Assembly (NCBI RefSeq): GCF_031143425.1
Contig: NC_090445.1
Location: 821,102,817-821,166,816 of the forward strand
Length of the DNA stretch: 64,000 nucleotides
Source of the DNA: Pleurodeles waltl
Taxonomy: Eukaryota; Chordata; Amphibia; Caudata; Salamandridae
Direction: 5' to 3'
The notes beneath the pieces were generated by a model that worked only from the letters and a program-made list of their open reading frames with translations, had not been told where the DNA came from and did no database searches. Each line of letters begins with the position of its first letter. Within the stretch, counting starts at the first letter, position 1. Of the stretch, positions 48,069 to 60,177 are shown one piece after another. Both the position numbers and the translations under genes were made by a program.

Positions 48069-50226
48069 TGTTAGAAATGGGGTCTCTAATTAGTAGTCAG
48101 TTACACTCTGTCCAGGTAGGGACCCTCACTCTAGTCAGCACACTTAAGATAACCCCTGCTGTCACCCCCTTGGTAGCTTGGCACAAGCAGTCAGGCCTTT
48201 CTCCGAGGCATGTGTAAAGTATTTGCACAAACACATCCAGTAACAGAGTGAAAACACCACAAAAGGACTCCACATAATTTTAGAAAAATAGCCAATATTT
48301 ATTTAAATCAAACAAGACCAAAACTATAAACATCCAACATACACAAGTAAAGATATCACGTTTTAAAGTTACAAAAGGGTCTTCATCTATAAAAATGAAT
48401 AGATGCATTGTTTTAGCACAAAGTACCTGGTGTGCATAAAAAATCGAGCTGCAGGGGTTCATCAGAAAAACAAGTGATGTGTCGATTTCATAATCGGAAG
48501 TGAGGCCGTTCGTAGATTCTTTCCCCGCCAGGTAATCAATGCTCAATTCTTTCCCCCCAGGGAAGGGATGCATTGATTTCCAGGCAGGCAGCCTTAGGTT
48601 CGTGCGGTGATGTTGATGTTTTGCCACCTAGGGACAACGGGTGGAAAATCCAGGCGTATTGTAACGATGAAGTCATGCTGAGCTGGCGATGTGTTGATTT
48701 CTGCAGCCGCTAGGCGGGTGTTGCGTCAGTTTTACAGCCGTGAAGCGGGTGCTGTGGAGATTTTACAGTTGTGTGGGGTCAAATTCTTTTTCTTCTGCCG
48801 CTCAGCTCTAGTACGTAAATTTTCCACTCAGGTTTTTCCAGCGTCTCCTTAAAAGGGCCCAGGGACTGGCGTGGCACCACTTGGCAAATCAGGGAGGTCT
48901 CCTCAAGAGAGCCCAGGTGCTGGCAGATGAAGTCTTTGATGTCCTGAGACCTCTTAACAGGAGGCAAGCTCAGTCCAAGCCCTTAGAGAAACTTCACAAG
49001 CAGGATACACCGCAAAGTCCAGTCTTTGTCCTCTATAAAGCAGAAGCAACAACTGCAGGCCAACCCAGCAAAGCACGCCCAGCAAAGGGGCAGTGCTCCT
49101 CCTCACAGCTCTTCAGCTCTTTTCCTTGGCAAAGGTTCCTCTTGATTCAAAAGTGTTCTAAAGTTGTGGGGTTAGCAGTCCAATATTTATACTCATTTCT
49201 GCCTTTGAAGTATGTATACTTCAAAGAAAAATCTCTTTGTAGTGCACAGGACCCTGCCTGTCCCTATCTTGGCCCCAGCCACACTCCAGGGGGTTGGAGA
49301 CTGCTTTGTGTAAGGACGTATACAGCCCCATTCAGGTGCAAGTGTCAGCTCCTCCCTCCACTCCAGCCTAGGAAGACCCATCAGGGTATGCAGGACACAC
49401 CTCAGCTCCCATTTGTGTAACTGTCTCGAGTGAATTTACAAACAGCCCAACTGTCAGTCTGACCCAGATGTCTATTCAGCAGCCAGGCAGAGGCACAGAA
49501 TGGTTAAGCAAGAAAATGCCCACTTTCTAAAGGTGGCATTTTCAAACTCACAATCTAAAAAAACAATTTTACCAAAGGATGTATTTTGAAATTGTGAGTT
49601 CAGAGACCCCAAACTCCAAATCGCTATCACCCCCCCCAGGAAATGACACTTAAGATATTTAACGGCAATCCCCATGTTAACCTATGGAAGATAGGCCTTG
49701 CAATAGTGAAAAACGAATTTGGCAGTATTTCACTACCACAACATGTAAAACACACCAGTACATGTCCTACCTTATCATACACTGCCCCCTGCCCATAGTG
49801 CTGCCTTGGGCCTGCCTTAGGGATGACATATATGTAGTAAAAGGGAAGGTTTAGGCCTGGCAAGTGGGTGCACTTGCCAGGTTGAACTGGCAATTACAAA
49901 CTGCCCACACAGACACTGCAGTGGCAGGTCTGAGCCATTTTTACTGGGCTACGCATGTGGGAGGCACAATCAGTGCTGTAGGCCCACTAGTAGCATTTGA
50001 TTTACAGGCCCTGGCCACCTTTAGTGCACTTTACTAGGCATCCTAATAAGCCAATGAGGGATAACCAATCATAATCACAATTTAGATAAAGAGCACTTGC
50101 ACTTTAGGACTGGTCAGCAGTAGTAAAGTGCCCAGAATAGCAAAAACGAAATCCAGCACAGTCAACAATATAGGAAGCAGAGGCAAAAAGACAGGGGAAA
50201 CCATGTCAAGGATGCTATGTCTAACA
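48069..50226 (-). mobile_element. TG...CA element, possible solo LTR (2.16 kb)
   Basis: Begins TGTTAGAAATGGGG and ends ATGTCTAACA, so the outer bases are TGTTAGA/TCTAACA inverted repeats with TG...CA termini, as in LTRs. No convincing TSD: the flanks GACTA and CAATA agree at three of five. AATAAA-type signals on the minus strand (TATTTATTTAAAT, around 48,296-48,308) lie about 230 bp from the low-coordinate end, which fits R-U5 of a minus-strand LTR. No gag or pol frame is present. I associate this family, from memory, with abundant Pleurodeles repeats. A solo LTR or a short non-autonomous retroelement are both possible. Confidence 0.6.
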
Positions 50227-51120
50227 CAATACAACAAATTGTACCATGTGTGAGGGGAAAAGGGATGTAATTTAGTCATATTTGCTTCTGCAGATACATT
50301 CCCTCTGATAACAGTTTACTGTTTCTTGTAATGATTTAATTCTTTGGGAAACACCTCTAAGCATTTGGTAGCTGCTTTTTAGATTTTCTTGATATTTTCT
50401 GTGTTGCATGTAATTGTCTCATAAATCCTCTGGGTTGTCATCTGTACAGTGAAGTTGTCCATAGCAGTTTTCCCCATTGATTGTCATCTGGTCTTGTGTT
50501 TCACATATTTTTCTGTCCTCCAGGCACTCTCCAGTTTCTTACTCCTTTATTAGTGGTGCCACCAGTTTAATGAATAATGAACACATAAGGTTTCCTATCA
50601 GAAATGGCAATTTCCAAGAACCAGAGACTGGCTCAAGAGCTCTATACCATGTGCTGACGTTTGGCAGTTCTCCTGTGTTGCAGAAGACGAGGCCACTGCA
50701 GAAATTACTGAAATGACCAGGCCCTTTGATGCTTTAATGCATCTTTTAGTGGCCTACCGTACCTTGTGCTTCTCGGCCACCAACTGCACTGGAGGTTCTA
50801 GACAAAGTTAAATACGATCCTCACAGTCAGAAGAATATTACTTATAAATGTATTGCACAACCCACTAGCCTAAAAATACTGTGACAGAAAAACTAACTAT
50901 AATCCTCTAGTGAGCTTTATGATGGAACTAGAAGTTCTGCAAGAATTGACCAAAATTAGGCCAAATTGGTTGTTGACTGAATGTCATGGTACATGTGCTT
51001 TTTAAAAAATGTTTAAATAGGGTTGAACTGTAGATAATAGAGGTTTCTAATGCTACGTCTTAGCCCATTGCTTTTGTATTGTTTTTTATCACATCTTATT
51101 GTTGTGATGCTATATTAGCT
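50227..51120. other. Unassigned sequence
   Basis: No gene or repeat recognised. Confidence 0.45.
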
Positions 51121-51260
51121 AGTGGGGGCACGAGTTATAGTTAGCTTAGGGCATGAGCTATAGTTATTTGAAATAACTCTAACAGATGAATTTCTATGGT
51201 TTTGTGCGTGTAAAATCTGAACCTAACTATAACATCTCTGTAACCTTTGTATTTTTTTAG
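51121..51260 (+). repeat. Dispersed repeat Z, copy 2
   Basis: Reverse-complement partner of 9,189-9,325, with AGTGGGGGCACGAGTTATAG at the left and CTAACTATAACATCTCTGTA at the right. It lies about 160 bp before the CT-rich minisatellite. Family unknown. Confidence 0.7.
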
Positions 51261-52664
51261 TGCATTATTATCATTTTTTTAAATTCTATTTCCTTACTTT
51301 TATCTCCCTGTGACCTTTGGTATTTTGTGTGAATTTCTAGCTTTAAAAAAAATGTAAAATAAAATGCCCATCGCAATGTTGGGAGGGGCGGGGTGGAATT
51401 GGACGCAGGCCCTGGCATTGTGCAGACCCCACCCAAGCTTGCTGTTCCTGACCCTCCAGCTCCTTGCCATCCATTGTCCAAGTCCATGCCCCTGTTCCCT
51501 CATTACAGTCCTCGGAGGCCATTGTTCTGCCACTGCCCTTCCCACCTGCCCTGGACAGTTCTCTTGCTGCCTCATTCACCTCCTCCCTACCCTCTGTTGT
51601 CCAAGTTGCATGCACCAGCCCCCTCCCTCCTGCCCTGCATGGTCTGATGTGCTGCCACTGCCCTCCATTTAGCTTGATGTCCCTGCCTACTAGTCCTGCC
51701 CTCTGTTGCGCAAGTCTATGCCCATTCATTGCCCACCTGCTTAGCCTCTCTGCTTAGCTTGCTGCCCCTGCTGTCCTCCCCTCTGATGTCTGTGTGCTTG
51801 CCCCCTCTCCCTCCCTTTCGCCCACCATATTCCATTGACCTGCCACTGCCCCTCCTATCTACTCCGAGTGCTCTGTTGAGCTGCCACTGCCCGTTCGACC
51901 TGCCTAGTATGGTCAGATGACTGCTGCCTGTTCCTGCCACTTACACACTGCCTGTCTAAGTACCAAGCCCCTATCCCCTCATTCCTGTCCTCCATGGTCC
52001 GTTTTGCTGCCACTCCCTTCTGCCCTCCATGCTCTGTTGTGATGCAACTGCTCCTCCTGCCTATCGCATGTGGTCTGTTGTGAAGCCCCTTACCCTGCCC
52101 TCTCATGTCTGTATCTAGCCCTTACCCATCTCTTGTGTCCTGCATAGTCATTTGTGCATGCCCGTGCTCCACCCCTCTTTCCCATCATGGCCGTGTGCTG
52201 ACACTAACCCTCCCGCTTGCCATGCATGGCCTTCTGTGCTGCCACAGCCCCTCCTACCTGTCCTGTGTGGTCAGTTCTCCATTGTCCATGTGCAGCCCCT
52301 ATCCCCTCCCTCCTGCCTTTTCTGATCTGTTGTTGTACCCCTGCCCCCTTCCCTCTTGCACACCATGGTCCGTTATTGTTCAACGGGACCTCCTGACTGT
52401 CTGGTATGGTCAGCTTGCTGCCCTAGTCTCTTCCCCTCTGCTCTCTGTTGCCCATGTGCAGGGCCCTGTCCCCTCCCTATTGCTCTCCATGGTCAACTGT
52501 GCTGTACTGCCGTCTCGCTTTCCCTGTGTGTTGTATTGTGTTGTTGCAGCCCCTGATGCCTTCCCTGTAAGGTCAGCTTGGTGCCCCCGCCCATCTCCCT
52601 CCTGCCCTCTGTTATTCAAGTCCATGTCCCTACTCCATACCTTCTGCCCTCAGTGATCCAATGT

Positions 52665-52853
52665 ACCATACTTGCCAACATTTTGAACTTGGCAAGAGGG
52701 GGATTTTGAAATAAAAAGCCGGGGAATTGATTTTCCCCATTGACTTACATTGAAAAAAAATATTTTAGGCAGGATGTAGATCAAAGAAATCCCTTTTGAG
52801 GTTAAAAACATCCGGAGTCTCCTGCCTGTCTCGGGTCTGTTGGCATGTATGGT
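52665..52853. mobile_element. MITE inside the minisatellite
   Basis: A 189-bp insert with ends ACCATACTTGCCAACA and TGTTGGCATGTATGGT (inverted repeats, one mismatch in 16), flanked by TGT on both sides (52,662-52,664 and 52,854-52,856), a possible 3-bp TSD. The middle is AT-rich. A 3-bp TSD would suggest a PIF/Harbinger type, but the assignment is weak. Confidence 0.75.
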
Positions 52854-52890
52854 TGTACTGCCACTACCTCTTCCTTCTGCCCTCAGTGGT

Positions 52891-55886
52891 TGTAGGAGGC
52901 TGGACTGGCTTGTAGTGAGTACCAAGGGGTACTTGCACCTTGCACCAGGCCCAGTTATCCCTTATTAGTGTATAGGGTGTCTAGCAGCTTAGGCTGATAG
53001 ATAATGGTAGCTTAGCAGAGCAGCTTAGGCTGAACTAGGAGACGTGTGAAGCTACTACAGTACCACTTAGTGTCATATGCACAATATCATAAGAAAACAC
53101 AATACATAGTTATACTAAAAATAAAGGTACTTTATTTTTATGACAATATGCCAAAGTATCTTAGAGTGTACCCTCAGTGAGAGGATAGGAAATATACACA
53201 AGATATATATACACAATAGCAAAAATATGCAGTATAGTCTTAGAAAACAGTGCAAACAATGTATAGTTACAATAGGATGCAATGGGGACACATAGGGATA
53301 GGGGCAACACAAACCATATACTCCAAAAGTGGAATGCGAACCACGAATGGACCCCAAACCTATGTGACCTGGTAGAGGGTCGCTGGGACTATTAGAAAAT
53401 AGTGAGAGTTAGAAAATTAGCCCTCCCCAAGACCCTGAAAAGTGAGTGCAAAGTGCACTAGAGTTCCCCTAAGGACAAAGAAGTCGTGTTAGAGGAATAA
53501 TGCAGGAAAGACACAAACCAACAATGCAACAACTGTGGATTTCCAATCTAGGGTACCTGTGGAACAAGGGGACCAAGTCCAAAAGTCACAAGCAAGTCGG
53601 AGATGGGCATATGCCGAGGAAATGCCAGCTGTGGGTGCAAAGAAGCTTCTACTGGACAGAAGAAGCTGAGGTTTCTGCAGGAACAAAAAGGGCTAGAGAC
53701 TTCCCCTTTGGTGGACGGATCCCTCTCGCCGTGGAGAGTCGTGCAGAAGTGTTTTCCCGCTGAAAGAACGCCAACAAGCCTTGCTAGCTGCAAATCGTGC
53801 GGTTAGCGTTTTTGGACGCTGCTGTGGCCCTGGAGGGACCAGGAGGTCGCAAATTGGACCAGGAGAGAGAGGGGACATCGTGCAAGACAAGGAGCCCTCT
53901 CAGCAGCAGGTAGCACCCGGAGAAGTGCCAGGAACAGGCACTACGAGGATGCGTGAAACGGTGCTCACCCGAAGTTACACAAAGGAGTCCCACGTCGCCG
54001 GAGACCAACTTAGAAAGTCGTGCAATGCAGGTTAGAGTGCCGTGGACACAGGCTTGGCTGTGCACGAAGGATTTCCGCCGGAAGTGCACAGGGGCCGGAG
54101 TAGCTGCAAAAGTCGCGGTTCCCAGCAATGCAGCCCAGCGAGGTGAGGCAAGGACTTACCTCCACCAAACTTGGACTGAAGAGTCACTGGACTGTGGGAG
54201 TCACTTGGACAGAGTTGCTGGATTCGAGGGACCTCGTTTGTCGTGCTGAGAGGAGACCCAAGGGACCGGTAATGCAGCTTTTTGGTGCCTGCGGTTGCAG
54301 GGGGAAGATTCCGTCGACCCACGGGAGATTTCTTCGGAGCTTCTAGTGCAGAGAGGAGGCAGACTACCCCCACAGCATGCACCACCAGGAAAACAGTCGA
54401 GAAGGCGGCAGGATCAGCGTTACAGAGTTGCAGTAGTCGTCTTAGCTACTTTGTTGCAGTGTTGCAGGCTTCCAGCGCGGTCAGCAGTCGATTGCATGGC
54501 AGAAGGTGAAGAGAGAGATGCAGAGGAACTCGGATGAGCTCTTGCATTCGTTATCTAAAGTTTCCCCAGAGACAGATACCCTAAATAGCCAGAAAAGAGG
54601 GTTTGGCTACTTAGGGGAGAGGATAGGCTAGTAACACCTGAAGGAGCCTATCACAAGGAGTCTCTGACGTCACCTGGTGGCACTGGCCACTCAGAGCAGT
54701 CCAGTGTGCCAGCAGCACCTCTGTTTCCAAGATGGCAGAGGTCTGGAGCACACTGGAGGAGCTCTGGACACCTCCCAGGGGAGGTGCAGGTCAGGTGAGT
54801 GGTCACTCCCCTTTCCTTTGTCCAGTTTCGCGCCAGAGCAGGGGCTAAGGGGTCCCTGAACCGGTGTAGACTGGCTTATGCAGAATTGGGCACATCTGTG
54901 CCCAAGAAAGCATTTCCAGAGGCTGGGGGAGGCTACTCCTCCCCTGCCTTCACACCATTTTCGAAAGGGAGAGGGTGTAACACACTCTCTCAGAGGAAGT
55001 CCTTTGTTCTGCCATCCTGGGACAAGCCTGGCTTGACCCCAGGAGGGCAGAAACCTGTCTGAGGGGTTGGCAGCAGCAGCAGCTGCAGTGAAACCCCAGG
55101 AAAGGCAGTTTGGCAGTACCAGGGTCTGTGCTACAGACCACTGGGATCACCGAATTGTGCCAACAATGCCAGGATGGCATAGAGGGGGCAATTCCATGAT
55201 CTTAGACATGTTACATGGCCATATTCGGAGTTACCATTGTGAAGCTACATATAGGTAGTGACCTATATGTAGTGCACGCGTGTAATGGTGTCCCCGCACT
55301 CACAAAGTTCAGGGAATTGGCTCTGAACAATGTGGGGGCACCTTGGCTAGTGCCAGGGTGCCCTCACACTAAGTAACTTTGCACCTAACCTTTACCAGGT
55401 AAAGGTTAGACATATAGGTGACTTATAAGTTACTTAAGTGCAGTGTAAAATGGCTGTGAAATAACGTGGACGTTATTTCACTCAGGCTGCAGTGGCAGGC
55501 CTGTGTAAGAATTGTCAGAGCTCCCTATGGGTGGCAAAAGAAATGCTGCAGCCCATAGGGATCTCCTGGAACCCCAATACCCTGGGTACCTCAGTACCAT
55601 ATACTAGGGAATTATAAGGGTGTTCCAGTAAGCCAATGTAAATTGGTAAAATTGGTCACTAGCCTGTTAGTGACAATTTAGAAAGAAATGAGAGAGCATA
55701 ACCACTGAGGTTCTGATTAGCAGAGCCTCAGTGAGACATTTAGTCACTACACAGGTAACATATTCAGGCACACTTATGAGCACTGGGGCCCTGGTGAACA
55801 GGGTCCCAGTGATACATACAACTAAAACAACATATATACAGTGAAAAATGGGGGTAACATGCCAGGCAAGATGGTACTTTCCTACA
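52891..55886 (-). mobile_element. TG...CA element with 5-bp TSD (3.0 kb)
   Basis: Starts TGTAGGAGGCTGG and ends CTTTCCTACA; the outer bases TGTAGGA/TCCTACA are inverted and end TG...CA. A perfect 5-bp TSD, GTGGT, lies at 52,886-52,890 and 55,887-55,891, and the host minisatellite resumes exactly after it. TG...CA with a 5-bp TSD is the mark of an integrase-inserted LTR retroelement. No gag or pol is seen, so this is either a very long solo LTR or a short non-autonomous retroelement. An AATAAA signal on the minus strand (plus TTTATT at 53,131-53,136) about 240 bp from one end suggests minus orientation. Several open frames of 60-117 codons in the GC-richer half (53,490-55,180) have no domain. 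Confidence 0.75.
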
Positions 55887-56374
55887 GTGGTCTGTTATAT
55901 TGCCACAGCCTCTCTTGTCTGTCCTGCATTGTTGGTTTGTACCCCTGTCCCTCTTTCCCGTGCCCTCCATGGTCATTGTACTGCCACTGCCCTACCGCCT
56001 GCCCAGAGTGGTCAACTTCTTGTCCTGGACCCTTCTCCCTGCCCTCAATTATCCAAGTTTGTGCCCCTGACATCTGCCTCCCGACCTTATTCTAATGAAC
56101 AACTAGGATTGCTAACATTCAATATTTATTACAAAAGTGTAGCATGCCTGATGTCATCCAGATGTAATCAAAACTGTAATACCTAATGCACTTTCTTTAG
56201 AAATTATAAAAAATTAGAAGGTTTTATTCCCATAGAAATTATGGTTAGTGCACTAAAAAACTAAAATTAGGACATATTTTCGGAGTTCTCAAATAGTGAT
56301 GAAGCACTTTTAAATTATTTGCTATTGTTATGTTTTTTATCCAGTTGGTCACTTTATTATATGTTACACTTAGG

Positions 56375-56602
56375 GGAGAGAATGTGGTATTACGGCCAGA
56401 GCTGCAGACTTGGCAACTGGAGAACCAAGTTTGTGTTTCGGCATCAGCTCAACAACCTGTGATTCTGGGCAAATCACACAATCTTTCCATGCCTAAAGCC
56501 TAAAAAGAATGTGTCCTTGTATAATGTAACTGGTGCTCATGTAAAGTTCTCCAATACCTTTGGGTCAAGCCTGCTCTATATAAAACTGCAAAAAATTAAA
56601 AC
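56375..56602 (+). mobile_element. CORE/MIR-like SINE with L2-like tail
   Basis: About 228 bp in three parts: a decayed tRNA-like head (GCTGCAGACTTGGCAACTGG, near 56,401-56,420), a CORE-like middle CCTGTGATTCTGGGCAAATC (about 56,456-56,475), which resembles the CTGTGTGACCTTGGGCAAGT core of MIR from memory, and a tail ending CTGCTCTATATAAAACTGC that resembles an L2-type 3' end. This is the usual head-core-tail layout of CORE-SINEs mobilised by L2. It cannot act as a tRNA gene. Confidence 0.65.
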
Positions 56603-56739
56603 TAGTGTTTTGCACACGTCTGTCATTGGGTTATACATCGGCTACATGTGGGTGATATTTGTACAACATTTGGGCTCTTTTTTTCTCTGGTGGCCATCTT
56701 GGGAGACTTATTTGTTATGAAGCTCCCTAATCACCACAT

Positions 56740-57380
56740 TTACTGCAGTATCCTCAGTAGAAAATGCTTTCAGTTCTCCACTTCGATTCCATCAAGATGG
56801 CGGTCAGATGTGGCACACCTTTGGCATACATTCATAAATGTTAGCACTCTAGTTGCTCATTAGAACACTGTAGTAAACTGCTGATCACCAGGAATTTTAC
56901 TGGCAGTCTGCTGCTAGTGTTGAAAGTGCATGTTTCAATGCACATATCAGAATGTTTTGATGAAAAAGAGGAGGAAAATATTTGAGAACTCACTGAAAAT
57001 GTATCCTAATATTTCTTCCTACAGCATTAACATACTTTCTATGACAAAATGAACCACCTCATTTTGTTCCTTTCTAAACTAAATGTTTGAAGTTTTACCA
57101 GTTAGATTCAATCAAGATGTCTTCAGGTGTGCCACACTTTTGTCATAAATAGGACTGTTAGCACGCTAGTTGTTCTTGAGAACACTCAGGGAGGCTGGAG
57201 CAGAACACAAATGAATCAACTGACAGGCTGCTCCAGTTGGAAGTTCATGTTTTACTGAGAATGTCAAAATTAATTCTCATGTGGCCGAGAACGATAATGT
57301 GAATTTATAGAAAAGATGCTCTCATTTTAGGTTCTGGAGCTCCTTCCATACCCTTTTTGGGAAAGTCATTAGAAAGCAGT
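56740..57380 (+). repeat. Diverged tandem duplication, about 320 bp
   Basis: Two adjacent segments share an ordered series of words about 322 bp apart: CCATCAAGATGG (56,788) with CAATCAAGATGT (57,110), then TTAGCACTCTAGTTG with TTAGCACGCTAGTTG, then AGAACACT in both, then GAAAGTGCATGTTT with GGAAGTTCATGTTT. Order and spacing argue for an old duplication. No gene recognised. Confidence 0.6.
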
Positions 57381-57609
57381 TTTCTCTCAAATATGATTCA
57401 TGAGCTCCCAGCAGAAGGCATTTCACCTCAGCAACAAAAATCTTATATCACCCTTTAATTGTTCTCCTTTTGGTAACCCTCAAAACCTGCCATTCACTAC
57501 ATTGCAATTCAATGGGTGCTGTCATGTATATCAGTCCAAGGATGGCTGCCATCACTTTCTGGTTGTAGTGTTGACAGCCAATCAGATCTCACCATAAGAT
57601 CTGTGCTTA

Positions 57610-57975
57610 GGCTCCGCCCAGGTACCTATATTTATTTTTCTTTTAATATCTCAAAAAGTACTGAACAAATGTACACCAAATCACAAAAAGCACGCTTTGT
57701 GGGCCAAGACTTAACTTTCTGCCAAATTAGGAGTAATTCTGTCCAGGGGTTTGGGCTGTAGTAGTTTTCAAAATCCATAAGGGAATTGACATGGGGGATG
57801 CACTTTTTTCACTCTCCCTCTTTCCCAGCCCCCGCTTGACTAATCACCCCGAAACTTACCATGCACAATAAGACACAGTACGACACTTTTTTGGAAAATG
57901 TCATTAATATTTGTCAAACTGCGCCAAAGTTATAGGTAAGTCAAACAACGCTTAAGTATATTTTACAGCTGGTGC
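57610..57975 (+). repeat. Dispersed repeat, copy 2
   Basis: Diverged second copy of the repeat at about 8,740-9,060, same orientation. Anchors are TACTGAACAAATGTACACCA, GGAGTAATTCTGTCCAGGGG, GTTTGGGCTGTAGTAG, GACTAATCACCCCGAAACTT and GCGCCAAAGTTATAGG. It lacks the C run of copy 1. Family not identified. Confidence 0.6.
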
Positions 57976-59134
57976 TTGTAGAGATTATGGCATCTCAAAT
58001 AGTGTTATATTGTGTGGTTATTTCCAGATGCAGGCATAAAGTTGTTTATATAATGCAGTTGAATGAAAGCATCTAGCCTTGCTTAAGGTGAGAGTACAAA
58101 CTCATAGCTCTTGTGTGATTTGATCTTCAATGTACTCAATGTTTAAGCTAAAAATACCAATTTCCTCCTGTAATCGCCAAATGTTAATCCAGTTAGATGT
58201 GTTTTAGTAGAATTTTTAAGTTTGGGTAGGCATTCTAAGCTCTTACGTTGAGTGCTCTGCAACCCATCAGATCACAGGGTAAGATCCAGAGAAAGTGACT
58301 TTGTTTTTGATCCTTCTAAGAGCCGTAAAAGTACTATCAAGACTGATTATGTGAGGCAATTTTGGTGTTAAAGAGAACACTGCCTTACCTTTAGGATGAG
58401 TCTGTAAAGTGTTTAGTGAAAAAGTCTGAGTATTTGAATCACAGAGTGCACTTATAATGCGGATCTTCCTATCTGGTGAATGGAGACAAACTCACTGCAC
58501 TAAGGCAAGATGCAAATGTGTACAGCTTTACAGACATTTCCTTGTATCAATTACATGACTAAATCCTCACAAAAATATAAGCAGATGCTTGGCTGAGCTC
58601 ATGAGAGATAGTGCCTAGCCTGCACAAGTAAGTATACTGTAAACAAATTCAGCTGAGCAACCGGGTTTGCAAAATCTTTTTTGAATTCAAGTCGCTGCTC
58701 GCCTTGAGGATGGGCTCATTTATTGAGCAGTTTGTATTAACAAGAAAACATTGCAGCTACAGGTTCATCAGAATGCTAAATTTCACAACTGAAACATCAA
58801 GTCAGAGTTGACATGAGAAGCTCTTTTGTCTTTTGCCTGCAGTAAGATACAAAATTGAGACTGTAATTGGTTTATACAGACTGGGTGTAATGCAAACACT
58901 TTGTTATAGTGTCTGTTCAGCTGTTTAGAGTTATTTAATCACTGATGTTTTAAAAATATTTGTCTCACTCTTGGGGTGATATAGATTGTTGGGTACCAGC
59001 AGAGAGGAGAGAACATTGCTGATTTAGTTATGACAAGTTCAAATAGAATTTCACATCCACCAGTACATTTATTTCCTTAATGCAAAATACTGAAAAAACA
59101 CATATTAATGCAGTGAACGTTTAGTCGCCTAGTT
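57976..59134. other. Unassigned sequence
   Basis: AT-rich flank of the LINE below; nothing recognised. Confidence 0.45.
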
Positions 59135-59370
59135 GTAATTATATTTGTGTAGCGCTTAGTACCTCTGATGATGCGTCAAAACACTTTTCTGCAAGTAACA
59201 CGCTACTCCGGAACCCAAAGGATTGGTGTGGATTAGTTTAGGGAAATATGAGTATAGTATCAGTATAGGGTAATATGAGTGCATTTGACCATTGGACATG
59301 TAAGTCTTTCAGTTGGATGGATTATATTAATGGAGGGATAGAAATGGGAATAATCCAGAAAGTGTTACTT

Positions 59371-59680
59371 GGGAGATCATAGTAGTAATATGAGGTTTGG
59401 GATGAGTAAAGGAGAGATGGAGGAGGAAAGAGTCTGTAGAAAAGGATTAGGGAGATCATAGTAGTAAAATAAGGTTTGGGATGAGTCAAATGAGAGAAAC
59501 ATGAGGGGAAATTTAGTAGGGTTGTTTGGGAGATCATAGTAGCAAACTTAGGTTTGGGAGTGAGCCAGGAGGATTAAAGAAAGGAAGAGTCTATGAAGGG
59601 TTATTTGGAGATCATAGTAGTAGAAGGAGGTTTGGGATGAGTCAAAGGGTGGGGATAGAGGATAGATTGGTAGATGTATA
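59371..59680. repeat. 78-79 bp minisatellite in LINE 3' region
   Basis: Four units beginning GGGAGATCATAGTAGTAA-like at 59,371, 59,450, 59,528 and 59,607 (periods 79, 78, 79). Each continues with a GGTTTGGGATGAGTCAAA-like phrase, and the ends of the units vary more. The last is partial. Confidence 0.9.
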
Positions 59681-60074
59681 GGGTGAGACAGAGTAGTGCA
59701 TTGGAAAGAGTGATTTTTTTTTTGTACCTCCTTTTTTCTCTTGTATAGTAGGGCTAGAGTAATAAAAAATATATATACTTGATTACATAGGAAGGGAATA
59801 TATGTGTAAGGAAGATAATTGAGATTTAAAGTTGTATTGTATAAACACAGACTTTCAAGTGTTGTAGTATTTGAAGTTAATTTATTTGTGTACTTTTTTA
59901 TTACATTATCTGTATCATTTCCTCAATATTTGAATAGTGAAATGCTTGTAGATAAATAGTTAAGATAATATTTACCTATTGTGATGAACAAAACAGAGAC
60001 TCATAAGCATCTAATCAAACAACATGCATAGAAACTATGTAATGACCTACGAACATGTTAAGTGTAGAATAAAA

Positions 60075-60140
60075 TATATATATATATATATTTTTTTTTT
60101 ACCGTAAGTAATATATACATTTGTTAAGCAAGTCTAAAGA

Positions 60141-60174
<34 letters not shown>
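60075..60174. repeat. Two TA microsatellites
   Basis: TA runs at 60,075-60,090 (followed by a T run) and 60,142-60,174. A short ATCT run follows at 60,221-60,232. Confidence 0.9.

Positions 60175-60177
<3 letters not shown>

Larger units (their letters stand above)
51420..56095. repeat. CT-rich minisatellite split by two insertions
   Basis: Degenerate tandem repeat of phrases such as CCCTCTGTTGTCCAAGTCCA, TGCTGCCACTGCCC and CCCTCCCTCCTGCCCT, with a higher-order spacing of roughly 110-170 bp. Repeat blocks are 51,420-52,664, 52,854-52,890 and 55,887-56,095. Between them sit a 189-bp MITE and a 3.0-kb TG...CA element. Pro/Ser/Cys-rich open frames in the array (for example 52,105-52,656) are repeat artefacts. 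Confidence 0.85.

Noticed and set aside
51364..52656. Pro/Ser/Cys-rich frames (up to 183 codons) in the CT-rich array
   Set aside because: They follow the repeat phrases and are open in more than one frame.
53784..54385. Frames of 98-117 codons on both strands in the 3.0-kb element as gag-like genes
   Set aside because: No zinc knuckle, protease or other retroelement domain; frames overlap on both strands in a GC-rich stretch.
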